Assembly: GCA_003116975.1 (NCBI GenBank)
Contig: BGKB01000015.1
Span: forward strand, 620,001-684,000
Length of the DNA stretch: 64,000 nt
Source of the DNA: Aurantiochytrium sp. KH105
Taxonomy: Eukaryota; Sar; Bigyra; Thraustochytrida; Thraustochytriidae
Direction: 5' to 3'
Positions 47,701 to 55,252 of this stretch are shown one piece after another. The notes under the pieces are model-generated. The model searched no databases, had not been told where the DNA came from, and saw nothing but the letters and a program-made list of their open reading frames with translations. A program made the position numbers and the translations under genes. Numbering within the stretch: the stretch's first letter is position 1; the number at the start of each line of letters is the position of its first letter.

Positions 47701-49637
47701 CTACCACCGGCTCCACCGCCGCCGCCCCAAAAAGCGTCGTGACCTGCGCTTCCCGAGACGTCGACGCCGGCCCCTACCTCGAATGTAATGTCGTTTACTG
47801 CAACGATTTCAACAGCTCCGCCTCCGTCGCCGCCCAGTCCCGCAGGGTTGCTGCGGGCCAGTAAATGCCGCAAGTTGACGCCGCCTACACCGCCGCCGCT
47901 GCCGCCGAGCAAGTCTGTTCCGAGATCTGCGGCCCCATATGTCGGCGCGAGCATACGCGACGCGACCTCGAGACTTGCACTCGCGGAGAGATTCAGGCTC
48001 GCGTCGGGACGCAGCAAACCTTGCCCCTCTACGGCCGGGCCGGGCAGGGCACCCTGGCCGCCGTGCGAGCCCCCGCGGCCCCCAAACGCGTACGAGAATG
48101 GAGATGTCGGCGCATTGGCCAAGCTTGTGAAGCTTTGCGCATGGACTAGACCTTGATGGCCGTCCAGCACAGAAATGTCGGCATTCACACCAGTGAGGGC
48201 AATGTCTACCACAGAGAGCGACTCAACGGGGCCAACAGCGTCAATGTTGGCTGCTGTTGGCGAGGTTGGCGCCACGTTGCCCTCGTCAGTGACCAGCAGC
48301 ACCGTCCAGGTGAGCTCCCGCGAGGGACCGGGACCATCGTTCGCGCAAAGACCATTGTCGCAAGGCCCATAGTCTGATTGCGGAAGCGGACGCCCATCGC
48401 AGGCTGCGTCCTGGCGTTGCACAGAAGCAAAGAGAACACCATCAAGCTGCTCAAGAGCGCGAGCCATGTCCCAGCTTGACACATTGAACGGAAGCGAGTC
48501 TGTCTGCGTGCCAAGAAATTCGAGCGCAAATGTCCCGCCTAGCTCGTTTGCTTGCTGCGGAGTATTGGCTTCAATATCTGCTCCAATGCCTAGTAGCTCG
48601 TTCTCAACCTCGAGTTCCGGGAGATTGCCCACCGCCGTATCAAAGGTCACTGACCACGTATAGCCGCCTTCCGCATCGCGTGCACTGCGATGTACCGAGA
48701 CGTGGCCAACCGTTTCTGTGGCGCGTTCCAAACGGGCCTTGAAGAGCGCCGGCGAGGCGTCATGTGGAATAGAGTGCGTACGCCCATTGCGGAACCGAAG
48801 TCGAAAGCTTCCCGCGAGTGTCTGTCCGGTCGCTGCCCAAGTGCGCACTGTCTGGACTTCCTTGACTCGCGTTGCCGAGGTTTCGATGGTGAACAGGTAC
48901 ACCCTTTTCGAAGAGCTGCCAGGTCCCTGCGCGTTGTTGTTGGCAACGGCTGCCGCGCCCGGGAATCCGCCTAGCGTTGCGGGGTCTACAACAATGCGAG
49001 AACCAAGCTTGATGCTGCTTCGGCTGAGCAACGCAAGAGCGCGGATACCCGTGGTGAGAATCTGGGTGTTGGCACCGAGATCAATCCATTCAAAGTTAAA
49101 GAGGGCAACTTCGGTACCGTTCGGCGTCGTGACGAGCTCTCCATAATCTGCCCAGATCTCTTCCGGGATTCCTGAGGTCTCATTGACGAGGCTTGCAGCC
49201 AGAGAGGTTGTGTTGAAGGAGACGACGTAGGAGTGATTCGCGTTCCGCGACGCTTCGAGCGGACCCAGAAGTGCGTAGTCAAAAGAATTGAAGTGCGCGT
49301 AATCAGCTGTCTCGCCATCCGAGGCGCTGCCGACGTCATTCCAGAACCTCGTGCCCTGGTGCCAGTCTTCAAAGTCAGCAAAGAGATGTGCGTGCTCTTC
49401 CTCGCCTTGCGCAAACGCTGCGCTCGTAAAGCTCACATTCGCCTGCTCCACATTGTACCGCGTGAACGCTCGCGGGCATCGATGCGTCTCCTTGCAGCGT
49501 TCGTACTCTTGTGCAGTTCTTGGCACGGCCGGGTCTCCAGCGCCACGCACGGTCTCCACGGCCTGCACCTCCCCGGCGAGGCTCGTCAGGAGCGCCACGA
49601 GCGCGACCGCCAGCGCTCGTGCCATCGTCCTCGCCAT
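44790..49637 (-). CDS. large secreted GH43-like glycoprotein with Gly-rich region
   Basis: 1615 residues from ATG at 49637. A signal peptide spans about 1-26 (LAVALVALLTSLAGEVQA). The ectodomain has many N-x-S/T sequons. Two similar segments (GSFRLRFRNGRTHSIPHD and GTFALEFLGTQTDSLPFN, about 275-420) suggest a beta-sandwich duplication. A Gly-rich region (about 515-700, GGSGGGVGGVN and WGGGGGAGGSI) looks like a parallel beta structure. A LamG/concanavalin-like unit follows (about 755-910, WYKLEILLDWDASTY). The C-terminal half resembles a five-bladed GH43-type propeller: YYWYGDH, GGIMACSTSDFKHWRNEG, ERPKVLYNNDTGKYVMWSS and GVAMVATADFPGGPF. There is no C-terminal transmembrane helix, so it is secreted or wall-bound. 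The substrate is unknown, and whether all three catalytic acids remain is uncertain. Confidence 0.72.
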   Translation of the reverse strand: MARTMARALAVALVALLTSLAGEVQAVETVRGAGDPAVPRTAQEYERCKETHRCPRAFTRYNVEQANVSFTSAAFAQGEEEHAHLFADFEDWHQGTRFWNDVGSASDGETADYAHFNSFDYALLGPLEASRNANHSYVVSFNTTSLAASLVNETSGIPEEIWADYGELVTTPNGTEVALFNFEWIDLGANTQILTTGIRALALLSRSSIKLGSRIVVDPATLGGFPGAAAVANNNAQGPGSSSKRVYLFTIETSATRVKEVQTVRTWAATGQTLAGSFRLRFRNGRTHSIPHDASPALFKARLERATETVGHVSVHRSARDAEGGYTWSVTFDTAVGNLPELEVENELLGIGADIEANTPQQANELGGTFALEFLGTQTDSLPFNVSSWDMARALEQLDGVLFASVQRQDAACDGRPLPQSDYGPCDNGLCANDGPGPSRELTWTVLLVTDEGNVAPTSPTAANIDAVGPVESLSVVDIALTGVNADISVLDGHQGLVHAQSFTSLANAPTSPFSYAFGGRGGSHGGQGALPGPAVEGQGLLRPDASLNLSASASLEVASRMLAPTYGAADLGTDLLGGSGGGVGGVNLRHLLARSNPAGLGGDGGGAVEIVAVNDITFEVGAGVDVSGSAGHDAFWGGGGGAGGSILVVAGGILHVEANDTLVADGGPGGTSGAFPDGDRGSGGGGRIAVFAKSVSIDRDSFATAIHASPGGSIHVFSTLGPRLHVDETTGAAGTSSSLRLEVEEFTQTASGVRRRSPFVANGPRFAIHPGGPYDGKPNRVTVYVKAARIDMGASVDVRSTGVALYASTDPDASVMIGTALRDGNFVHGTAYHGAPDQVFYHHAKLHRWYKLEILLDWDASTYTIRLNDEERVLDASFEGSDIASIGLHGYSGSISWFDEIFVGHDDTAGFRCPTIIEHATPASDAEATRAERASAASLSISRPDQTDWKTDALGPSSSMTPMLRHESHLSSRTLYQMNSHGLVYNSGGMHYQFRSEVSAVEANTLSGTVNYGMLLETPSSPGWEVSPDLLAASKTMAGGNGRDWDNGMDQDAASVNDGEDASTGRYYWYGDHMNPRQDEEPILWGGIMACSTSDFKHWRNEGTMLHFTNISYDGGVPRTTVEIVGAPGHEVEVSEMETVGVGNWSGAALHAERPKVLYNNDTGKYVMWSSVHDESNEVGVAMVATADFPGGPFAIHDVFLPNGNETHDQTVLQRPDGQAVLVRTYFATVDYILPEPVMQPMWESVKDSSGEVDYGLNYHRSTYLEGYDDPNDICIQRVRKEDKEANITQTPEEDRMPVEEWIRNAYNGSGYLENYVLSEQAEPWLYETINGQGDPIVESRFLNPTLDINNLWMPSSVPTVVAKPWKANYKDGNIADNIVHSTLPDKLIGPPQIVEQRRTKYVAISLLTPDYLGLASELSIMEGHTEDGIDLASILTSVDQLGTDLAADTVPYERRFFPAVCEGGANDNEWEDCRDAPEQRQYSTVPGQVWGLDAPFDFVTEYDWSWRYNQYRWDNDGVPMDNHTHPVNFKDQLIGWFVPGRGLRDTTRSRSEFRPYDHNCFRGSIGTPGDDNYVAADDLYNHTLSQHYLKTEGADIASTRAHLREFDESMIIL

Positions 49638-50057
49638 CGCGTGCCGAGCTGCCCGCGTCTGCAGCGGCCTCGCGCCACGGGTCCTATCTATCTATCTCTC
49701 TACCCCGCCCCCGGTGGCAGTGGCTCGCGAGCGCGCGGCACGTGCAGTGCAGTGCAGTGCAGTGCAGTGCAGTGCAGTGCAGTGCAGCGCGCGCTCCATC
49801 GCGTGCCAGCTAGCCGTTGACGCTGGCAGGCCTCCCCGGGTCCGCAGCGAGGTACACACCATGCTCCGGGGACCTGGGTGTGCGCCCAAACTAGTCGCGA
49901 CTAGTCCGCGAGCTGCCGCGTGCGGGCCTCGCCGCGGGGACCACCCGCGACGGCCAGCCCGCGCAGCAGCAGCCAGCCGTGGCCAGCAGACTCCGTTCGC
50001 TCGCTCGCTCGCGCGCTCGCTCGTTCCGCGCTCGACGGCGCGCCCCCGCCCGCCGCG
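49638..50057. promoter_or_regulatory. shared upstream region of the GH43-like and poly-Gln genes
   Basis: 420 bp between divergent starts. It contains TATC repeats (49682-49701), a GTGCA pentanucleotide repeat (49742-49786), and GCTC repeats near 49998-50025. Confidence 0.45.
49742..49786. repeat. GTGCA pentanucleotide repeat, 9 copies
   Basis: Nine perfect copies, about 105 bp upstream of the GH43-like start codon. Confidence 0.95.
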
Positions 50058-50411
50058 ATGGAGCAGGTGTCGTTCAAGGAGGTGCAGCAGGTCTCGCTGG
50101 CGCGCGCGGCGGGCACGCTGGAGCGCTTCCTGGCGTCGAGGCCGGAAGCAAAGGAGCCCGCGCTGCTCTACACGCTGGGCGGGGACGGACTTGGCGGCGG
50201 CGCGGGGCAGACTGAGCTCGGCGGCGCGCAGCAGAACGGCTTCGCGGCGCACGGGCTCGTGGACGCGGACGCGGACAAGGAGCAGCAGCAGCAGCGGCAG
50301 CAGCAGCAGCAGCAGCAGCAGGTGGGCGCGCTGAGCGGGAACCTCTTCGTGCAGCTCTCGCTCGTGCAGGCCAGCGTCGCCGAGGAGGCCGCGCTCGAGG
50401 AGGCGAGGTAG
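50058..50411 (+). CDS. small poly-Gln protein, or long upstream ORF of the reductase gene
   Basis: 117 residues from ATG at 50058. It starts MEQVSFKEVQQVSLARAAGT, contains a Gln run (about 75-87) and ends with LSGNLFVQLSLVQASVAEEA. It reads like a short helical protein before and after the Gln run. The stop is 47 nt before the reductase start on the same strand, too close for an independent promoter. It may therefore be translated from the same mRNA as a long upstream ORF, or be joined to it by splicing I cannot resolve. No family is recognised. Confidence 0.45.
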   Translation: MEQVSFKEVQQVSLARAAGTLERFLASRPEAKEPALLYTLGGDGLGGGAGQTELGGAQQNGFAAHGLVDADADKEQQQQRQQQQQQQQVGALSGNLFVQLSLVQASVAEEAALEEAR

Positions 50412-50458
50412 CGGGGGAAGGCCGCGGGAAAGGGAGGAACGAGCCGAGCAAGGAGAGG

Positions 50459-51292
50459 ATGACGTACAAGGAGCCGGAGTACAAGGAGGGCCGCGGCTGG
50501 GGAGAGCCCGTGATGAGCGACCCGAGCCACTCCTGCAAGCGGTACAATGGCAAGAATGTCGTGGTCACCGCCGGCACGCTCGGCATCGGCCGCGCGATGG
50601 TCGAGCGCTTCTGCGAGGAGGGCGCACGCGTCTTCTTGTGCTCGCGCAAGGCGCCCAATGTGGAGCAAACCGTCGAGGAGCTTCGCAAGAAGGGCTACAA
50701 TGTGGGCGGCACCACATGCAACGTGGGCGAGTCCAAGGATCAGGAGGACTTTCTGCGCGCGGCCATCGACTTTTTCGGTGAGGAGCGCATCGACACCCTC
50801 GTGTCCAACGCCGGCGTGAACCCCAAAGCGGGCCCTACCAATGACATGACGGAGGAGATCTTTGACAAGATTTTCAACATTAATGTCAAGTCTTACTTTG
50901 TCCTGGTCAAGCTCGCCATGCCCTACCTGAAGCGCGGAAGCTCGGTGCTCTTTGTCTCCTCTGTTGGCGGCTTCCTTCCGAGCCCGCCACTTGGTCTTTA
51001 CGGCGTTTCCAAGACGGCCGTCATTGCGCTCGGCAAGGTCCTTGCCAACGAGCTCGGCCCCATGGGTATTCGTGTCAACACGGTCTGCCCTGGCGTCGTC
51101 CGGACCAAGATGGCGGGCATGCTCTGGAAGTCTGAAGACGCGGACGGCGCTGCCAAGAAGAACGGTTTCCTCCAGCGATTTGGCGACCCTGTCGACATCT
51201 CTGGTGTTGCTGCATTTCTCTGCAGTGATGACGCCAGCTACATGACGGGCGAGTCTGTGCTTGCCTCGGGCGGAAACATGTCCCGTCTGTAA
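50459..51292 (+). CDS. DHRS4: peroxisomal short-chain dehydrogenase/reductase, DHRS4-like
   Basis: 277 residues. Classical SDR fold with a 30-residue N-terminal extension. The nucleotide-binding loop is TAGTLGIG (37-44, a variant of TGxxxGIG). NAG is at 117-119, and the catalytic Ser168, Tyr181 and Lys185 lie in VSSVGG and YGVSKTA. IRVNTVCPGVVRTKMAGMLW, FLCSDDASYMTGE and the C-terminal SRL closely match DHRS4-type NADP-dependent carbonyl/retinal reductases. SRL is a type 1 peroxisomal targeting signal. It probably reduces ketones or retinal-like carbonyls in peroxisomes. Arg in CSRK after strand 2 favours NADP(H). Confidence 0.9.
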   Translation: MTYKEPEYKEGRGWGEPVMSDPSHSCKRYNGKNVVVTAGTLGIGRAMVERFCEEGARVFLCSRKAPNVEQTVEELRKKGYNVGGTTCNVGESKDQEDFLRAAIDFFGEERIDTLVSNAGVNPKAGPTNDMTEEIFDKIFNINVKSYFVLVKLAMPYLKRGSSVLFVSSVGGFLPSPPLGLYGVSKTAVIALGKVLANELGPMGIRVNTVCPGVVRTKMAGMLWKSEDADGAAKKNGFLQRFGDPVDISGVAAFLCSDDASYMTGESVLASGGNMSRL

Positions 51293-51627
51293 GGTAAAAA
51301 GAATATATAAGCAAGCCTCTGCGGACGCGAAGTGGACCCCTCTGGAGCCGGCGCATTGTCAATCACTCTCTTCTCCGACATCCCCTTGACCTTTTTTCTC
51401 TTCCCTATCTCTTTCTCTTTCTGATTCTCTCTCATTCACATACGCACACGCACAAACACACACACACACACAGACTCGCGCTCGACATTCCTGTCTGGCC
51501 CCCGTACTACGGTGCATCCATTCACCACTCAAAATAAGAAGTCCTAATTTTTTTTATATACCAATCAATCTCTCTCTCTCTCTCTCTCTCTCTCTTACGA
51601 TTCGGCATGTAAGTGCTCGAGTTAGGC
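51293..51627. other. convergent 3' intergenic region with CT repeat
   Basis: 335 bp of pyrimidine-rich sequence, including an ACACAC run (about 51456-51472) and a CT microsatellite (51569-51595). Presumed 3' untranslated regions. Confidence 0.45.
51569..51595. repeat. CT microsatellite
   Basis: About 13 CT copies. Confidence 0.9.
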
Positions 51628-52551
51628 TTATTCTTTGACGATATCAGCCGTGACCTCGACGGGGAGTGTCGCACTGTTGGACTCGCGACCCCAATCGGAC
51701 CATGAGCCGTCGTAAACAACGCACTGGGAGAGCGGTACCCCCAAAAACTCAACCGCGGCCAGCAATGGAACGCACGCCGTCACGCCAGATCCACAGCTAA
51801 AGGTAAGCGGCAACTCCCCCGCAATGACAGCTCGTACGTCGACGCCTTGGCTAGAAAAGATGACGGCGATTTCCTCCTTGGAGCGAAATTCGCCGCCATC
51901 CTTGAGCAAGTCGCCGAAAGGAATGTTCTTGGCAAAAGGAATGTGACCTCGACGCATCTTGGGTCGCGGGTCTGCGTCCACGCCGTCGAAGCGACCTTTG
52001 GCGCGCGCGTCGATCAGATACCCCGAGGTATTGTTTTCGGCCTTGAATTCTTGCATCGACATTGCATCGGAGAGTCCGAGCACGCGTCCGGCGTCCGTAA
52101 AGGCCGCAGAAGGATCTTTGGCCTCGAAAAATGCCTTTTCTGCTGTTGCGGGAGTCTCGGAATCCAGATCGCCTCCTGCCTTTTTCCACGCAGGAAGACC
52201 TCCGTCGAGGACGGCAACCTGCTCAACACCCACGCTCTTGAGCATGTACCACAACCTCGCCGCCGAAAAGAGCCCAACGGTGTCGTAGACAACAATGGGT
52301 TTGTCGTGCGTCACGCCCAGGCCTGCCATGTACTCTTGAAACTTGCCGGCGTCAGGCATCATGTGCGGCAGGTCTGTGGACTTGTCGACGCAGGCGTCGA
52401 GGTCGAAAAAGCTCGCACCGGGAATGCGCGCCTTTTCGAACTCGGCGCGAGGGTTGCGCTGGGCCGCCGGCATGTGCCACGAGGCGTCCACGACCTGGAC
52501 CTCTGCCAGGGCCTGCCGCAGCCACGGCGCTCGCACCACGTTGCGCAGCAT
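51628..52551 (-). CDS. MPST: 3-mercaptopyruvate sulfurtransferase
   Basis: 307 residues with two rhodanese folds. The N-terminal domain (about 15-130) has VVDASWHMP, ARIPGASFFDLD and VVYDTVGLFSAARLWYML. The C-terminal domain (about 155-300) has LIDARAKGRFDG (Arg188), RRGHIPFAKNIPF and the active-site loop CGSGVTAC with the persulfide-forming Cys253. CGSGVT, rather than CRxGxT/R, marks the 3-mercaptopyruvate type rather than thiosulfate:cyanide sulfurtransferase. It transfers sulfur from mercaptopyruvate to thiols or cyanide in cysteine breakdown. The N-terminus MLRNVVRAPWLRQAL is Arg-rich, so mitochondrial import is possible but not certain. Confidence 0.92.
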   Translation of the reverse strand: MLRNVVRAPWLRQALAEVQVVDASWHMPAAQRNPRAEFEKARIPGASFFDLDACVDKSTDLPHMMPDAGKFQEYMAGLGVTHDKPIVVYDTVGLFSAARLWYMLKSVGVEQVAVLDGGLPAWKKAGGDLDSETPATAEKAFFEAKDPSAAFTDAGRVLGLSDAMSMQEFKAENNTSGYLIDARAKGRFDGVDADPRPKMRRGHIPFAKNIPFGDLLKDGGEFRSKEEIAVIFSSQGVDVRAVIAGELPLTFSCGSGVTACVPLLAAVEFLGVPLSQCVVYDGSWSDWGRESNSATLPVEVTADIVKE

Positions 52552-52857
52552 CTCTCCTCAAAGCCCGCCCGGGAGCCAAACACGTGCTCGTATCTTTCGG
52601 CGCTCTCGCTCTCGTTGCTGTTTTGCTTTCGCGGTGACGACAAGTGGGTGTCAATACCCGGGCAATGGACCCGGGCCTAGCTCGTGAAAGCATAAAACTC
52701 CGAGCCGCGCCGCGGCCAAAAGCCGGGCGCCGCGGCGAGAGAGGCCGCAACTCTCAGGTCCGGAGCAGCCGCGCTCACGTGCGCAGCAGCGAGGGACGGC
52801 GAAAGCCTCGTTCGGCCGAGCGAGCGACCAAGCAGGGCAAGGAAGGACCCATCGACG
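52552..52857. promoter_or_regulatory. shared upstream region of the sulfurtransferase and MYND genes
   Basis: 306 bp between divergent starts, GC-rich. No clear core promoter motif seen. Confidence 0.4.
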
Positions 52858-54342
52858 ATGGCCGAGGCCGCAGAAGAGGCCTTGCTCGCCTCGACCTCGG
52901 ACAAGTGCGCCGGGTGCGAGCGCGAGAGCCCCAAGCTGAGGTGCGGACGCTGCGGCCTGCAGTGGTACTGCGCTCGCGAGTGCCAGGTCAAGGCGTACCC
53001 GACGCATAAGGTGGCTTGCATCGCGATTGGAAAGCGGCGAAAACGGGCGGCCAAGGCATGGATGGACGCCGCCGTGCTCTGGTACAAGAGCGTATACTCG
53101 GCGTCGCCGAGTCATGAGGGCATGGAAAGAGCAGTCGAAATGTTTTCAGAGTCACTTATGGACTCCAGCGATCTTCGAGAAAGTGGATCGTGGTTCATGC
53201 ATCGCGCGACCTTTGTAGGACTCTTGCACTCTGACGGAGCGAGCGTCGACGTCCCCGACGATGTGCGCAGCAAAATGCTCGAGACATCGGAACTCATTCT
53301 AGCATCTGCGTGTAAAGCAGACCCAATCTCGGCACGCGAGGCTTTTGTAGAGCGCGCTCTCAACTTTGAGCGCGCGCGAGACCTCGAAGGCGCCGCACGC
53401 GTGGCTCGCGAGTCCATTGATGCCAAAACGCGTGGGCTAAACTGGATCAATCCGCTGCAACGGCCTGGCGTCTGCATGCCTGATCTTCGCGCGAGCGCGT
53501 TTTGGGATGCCAGCGAGTTCCCCTGGGCACAAGCGCTCGAAGATGCTGTCGAAACAATCTCTGCCGAGCTTGCAAGTCTACTAAAGCGGAAACCTGCATG
53601 GCCCGACGTAGGCAGTGAGTATCGCGAGTCGGGCAATGAGGACGCACAGGCACTTGATCATGGACAGTGGTCCGAGTGGGTTCTTTTTGGATCTGGAGCG
53701 CAGCCCGACGCCGCACCTAAGACCTGCGCGCTGCTCGAGCGCCTCGTTCCAGATGCTATCGACCTCGCCAACAAGGGCGCAGGGGAGATCATTTTCAGCC
53801 GTCTCGATGGCAATTCCGCCATTATTCCGCACTGCGCATCTACCAACACGAGACTTACTGCACATCTGGGACTCGTTATACCTTCGGCTTCGACCGAAAC
53901 CTTTGTTGAGGACGGGGAGGGTGGTAAAACCGGTCGCTGCGCGATTCGCGTCGGAGCGTCTTGGCAGACTTGGTCGGCAGGAAAGCTCCTCTTCTTTGAC
54001 GACTCCTTTGAGCACGAGGTGGTCAACAACACGGGGGAAGAACGCATTATTTTGCTTATTCGCTTTTGGCATCCAGATCTACCAGTTGATTTGCGCGAAG
54101 TTGCCCTGGAGACAACAACCAAAGCTTCTGCTGTGCTGCAGTTGGCTCGTTCTGTGCCCCCCGTGCAGCTAGGCGCTGAGCACGAACCTTTTGGTATCGC
54201 GCAACAAGCCCTAGTCTTTGGCTGTACGAATTGCTTTTGTCCTGACAAAGTTCTTGATGTTGCTGCTCTTCACGCCTCGCCTCCACAGTTAAGCTTACGT
54301 TGCCCCGAGTGCCATGCCCAATTCAAGAATCGTATCATGTAG
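52858..54342 (+). CDS. MYND zinc-finger protein with aspartyl/asparaginyl beta-hydroxylase-like domain
   Basis: 494 residues. The N-terminal MYND finger (about 17-54) has the Cys/His ladder CAGCERESPKLRCGRCGL, then YCARECQ, and H and C in THKVACIAI. A helical middle follows (about 65-290). Residues about 305-410 resemble an aspartyl/asparaginyl beta-hydroxylase fold: FSRLDGNSAIIPHCASTN (His near 325), LTAHLGLVIP and FDDSFEHEVVNNTGEERIIL (His near 385), ending RFWHPDL. That family is 2-oxoglutarate/Fe(II)-dependent and uses two His ligands, both of which appear kept. The last 45 residues carry a CTNCFCPDK...CPECHAQF zinc-ribbon-like pair. MYND fingers bind Pro-rich peptides, so a protein-hydroxylating enzyme is plausible. 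The combination is not one I know from animals. Confidence 0.75.
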   Translation: MAEAAEEALLASTSDKCAGCERESPKLRCGRCGLQWYCARECQVKAYPTHKVACIAIGKRRKRAAKAWMDAAVLWYKSVYSASPSHEGMERAVEMFSESLMDSSDLRESGSWFMHRATFVGLLHSDGASVDVPDDVRSKMLETSELILASACKADPISAREAFVERALNFERARDLEGAARVARESIDAKTRGLNWINPLQRPGVCMPDLRASAFWDASEFPWAQALEDAVETISAELASLLKRKPAWPDVGSEYRESGNEDAQALDHGQWSEWVLFGSGAQPDAAPKTCALLERLVPDAIDLANKGAGEIIFSRLDGNSAIIPHCASTNTRLTAHLGLVIPSASTETFVEDGEGGKTGRCAIRVGASWQTWSAGKLLFFDDSFEHEVVNNTGEERIILLIRFWHPDLPVDLREVALETTTKASAVLQLARSVPPVQLGAEHEPFGIAQQALVFGCTNCFCPDKVLDVAALHASPPQLSLRCPECHAQFKNRIM

Positions 54343-55252
54343 GGTTGAGTTTTCCGCTCGTTTTGAGTTTTGAGTTTCTCGCCCAAGAAGAGACAAGATG
54401 ATTTTAATATTTAGGTTGCAGGCTCTTGAAACGATCTGACCCAATTCGCTACTGAGAAGAAGATGCAAGATGGGTCTCTGGATAGATTGCAAAAAAAACT
54501 ATCCGATCCTCCGACTACATTCCCCTCCAAACGAAGGGTTCCCATAGCCGGACAGCCAGTCGTCTCGACGACCGACCATCTTCATGGCAGTGGCGCCAAC
54601 CCGAGCAAGCCCAAGCCCGAACCCGGGACTCACCTAAGCTGTCTTAAAGGATATACTCAATCTTCCGTAAAATGTACGGAAGATTGCTCGAGTCCTACGA
54701 ATCCTGCTACTTCTATCTTTCCTCTCGCTCATCGCCAGACCACGATTAGACTATCACTCTTGCGCGGCGCGAAGCGCTCGGCCAAGACGTAGCTGCGGCC
54801 CGAGGCCTCAGCCGCGCCTCTCGGTTGTCATCGCGCGCAGCCCGCACGGACAGCGTACTGACGACGGCTTCGCAGCCGAAGGAAAACAGGCAGGCATTGG
54901 CTCCAGAACCTGCAACCGCGACGACGCGGCTCCCCTGTTTTGCCGCGCGTACTGCCCCGACGGTGGCGGAAGGTGTGTAGAGAGTGCGAGCCTGCCTGCC
55001 TGCCTGCCGTAACGCGTAGCCACTAGTGGCCCCCCTCGTGTTTGGGGCTTGTATACAAAGACCCTGGGCAAGAAAATACACTACTGCGGCCCAGAGCCCT
55101 GACCGCCTCACGTCCTCGAACGATCCACGGTCGCACCGCGTCATCACTTTTTTGTTGGGGAGGGTGGCTGGGCACCACCACCTTTTACAATCTCGCGTCC
55201 ACTAGGACACCAGAACACGGGCCGTGCTTTTTAGTTTCCAAAGACATCCATC
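54343..55252. promoter_or_regulatory. intergenic region upstream of the HERC-like gene
   Basis: 910 bp. It includes the 3' end of the MYND gene, a strong hairpin (54658-54686) and GC-rich sequence toward the HERC-like start. A 133-codon minus-strand frame (54746-55147) has no recognisable features. Confidence 0.4.
54658..54686. repeat. perfect 12-bp hairpin with 5-nt loop
   Basis: CAATCTTCCGTA at 54658-54669 pairs exactly with 54675-54686 around the loop AAATG. It lies 316 bp past the MYND-gene stop and 567 bp before the HERC-like start. Confidence 0.9.

Noticed and set aside
54746-55147. A 133-codon minus-strand frame in the spacer before the HERC-like gene
   Set aside because: No family features and skewed composition; possible but unsupported.
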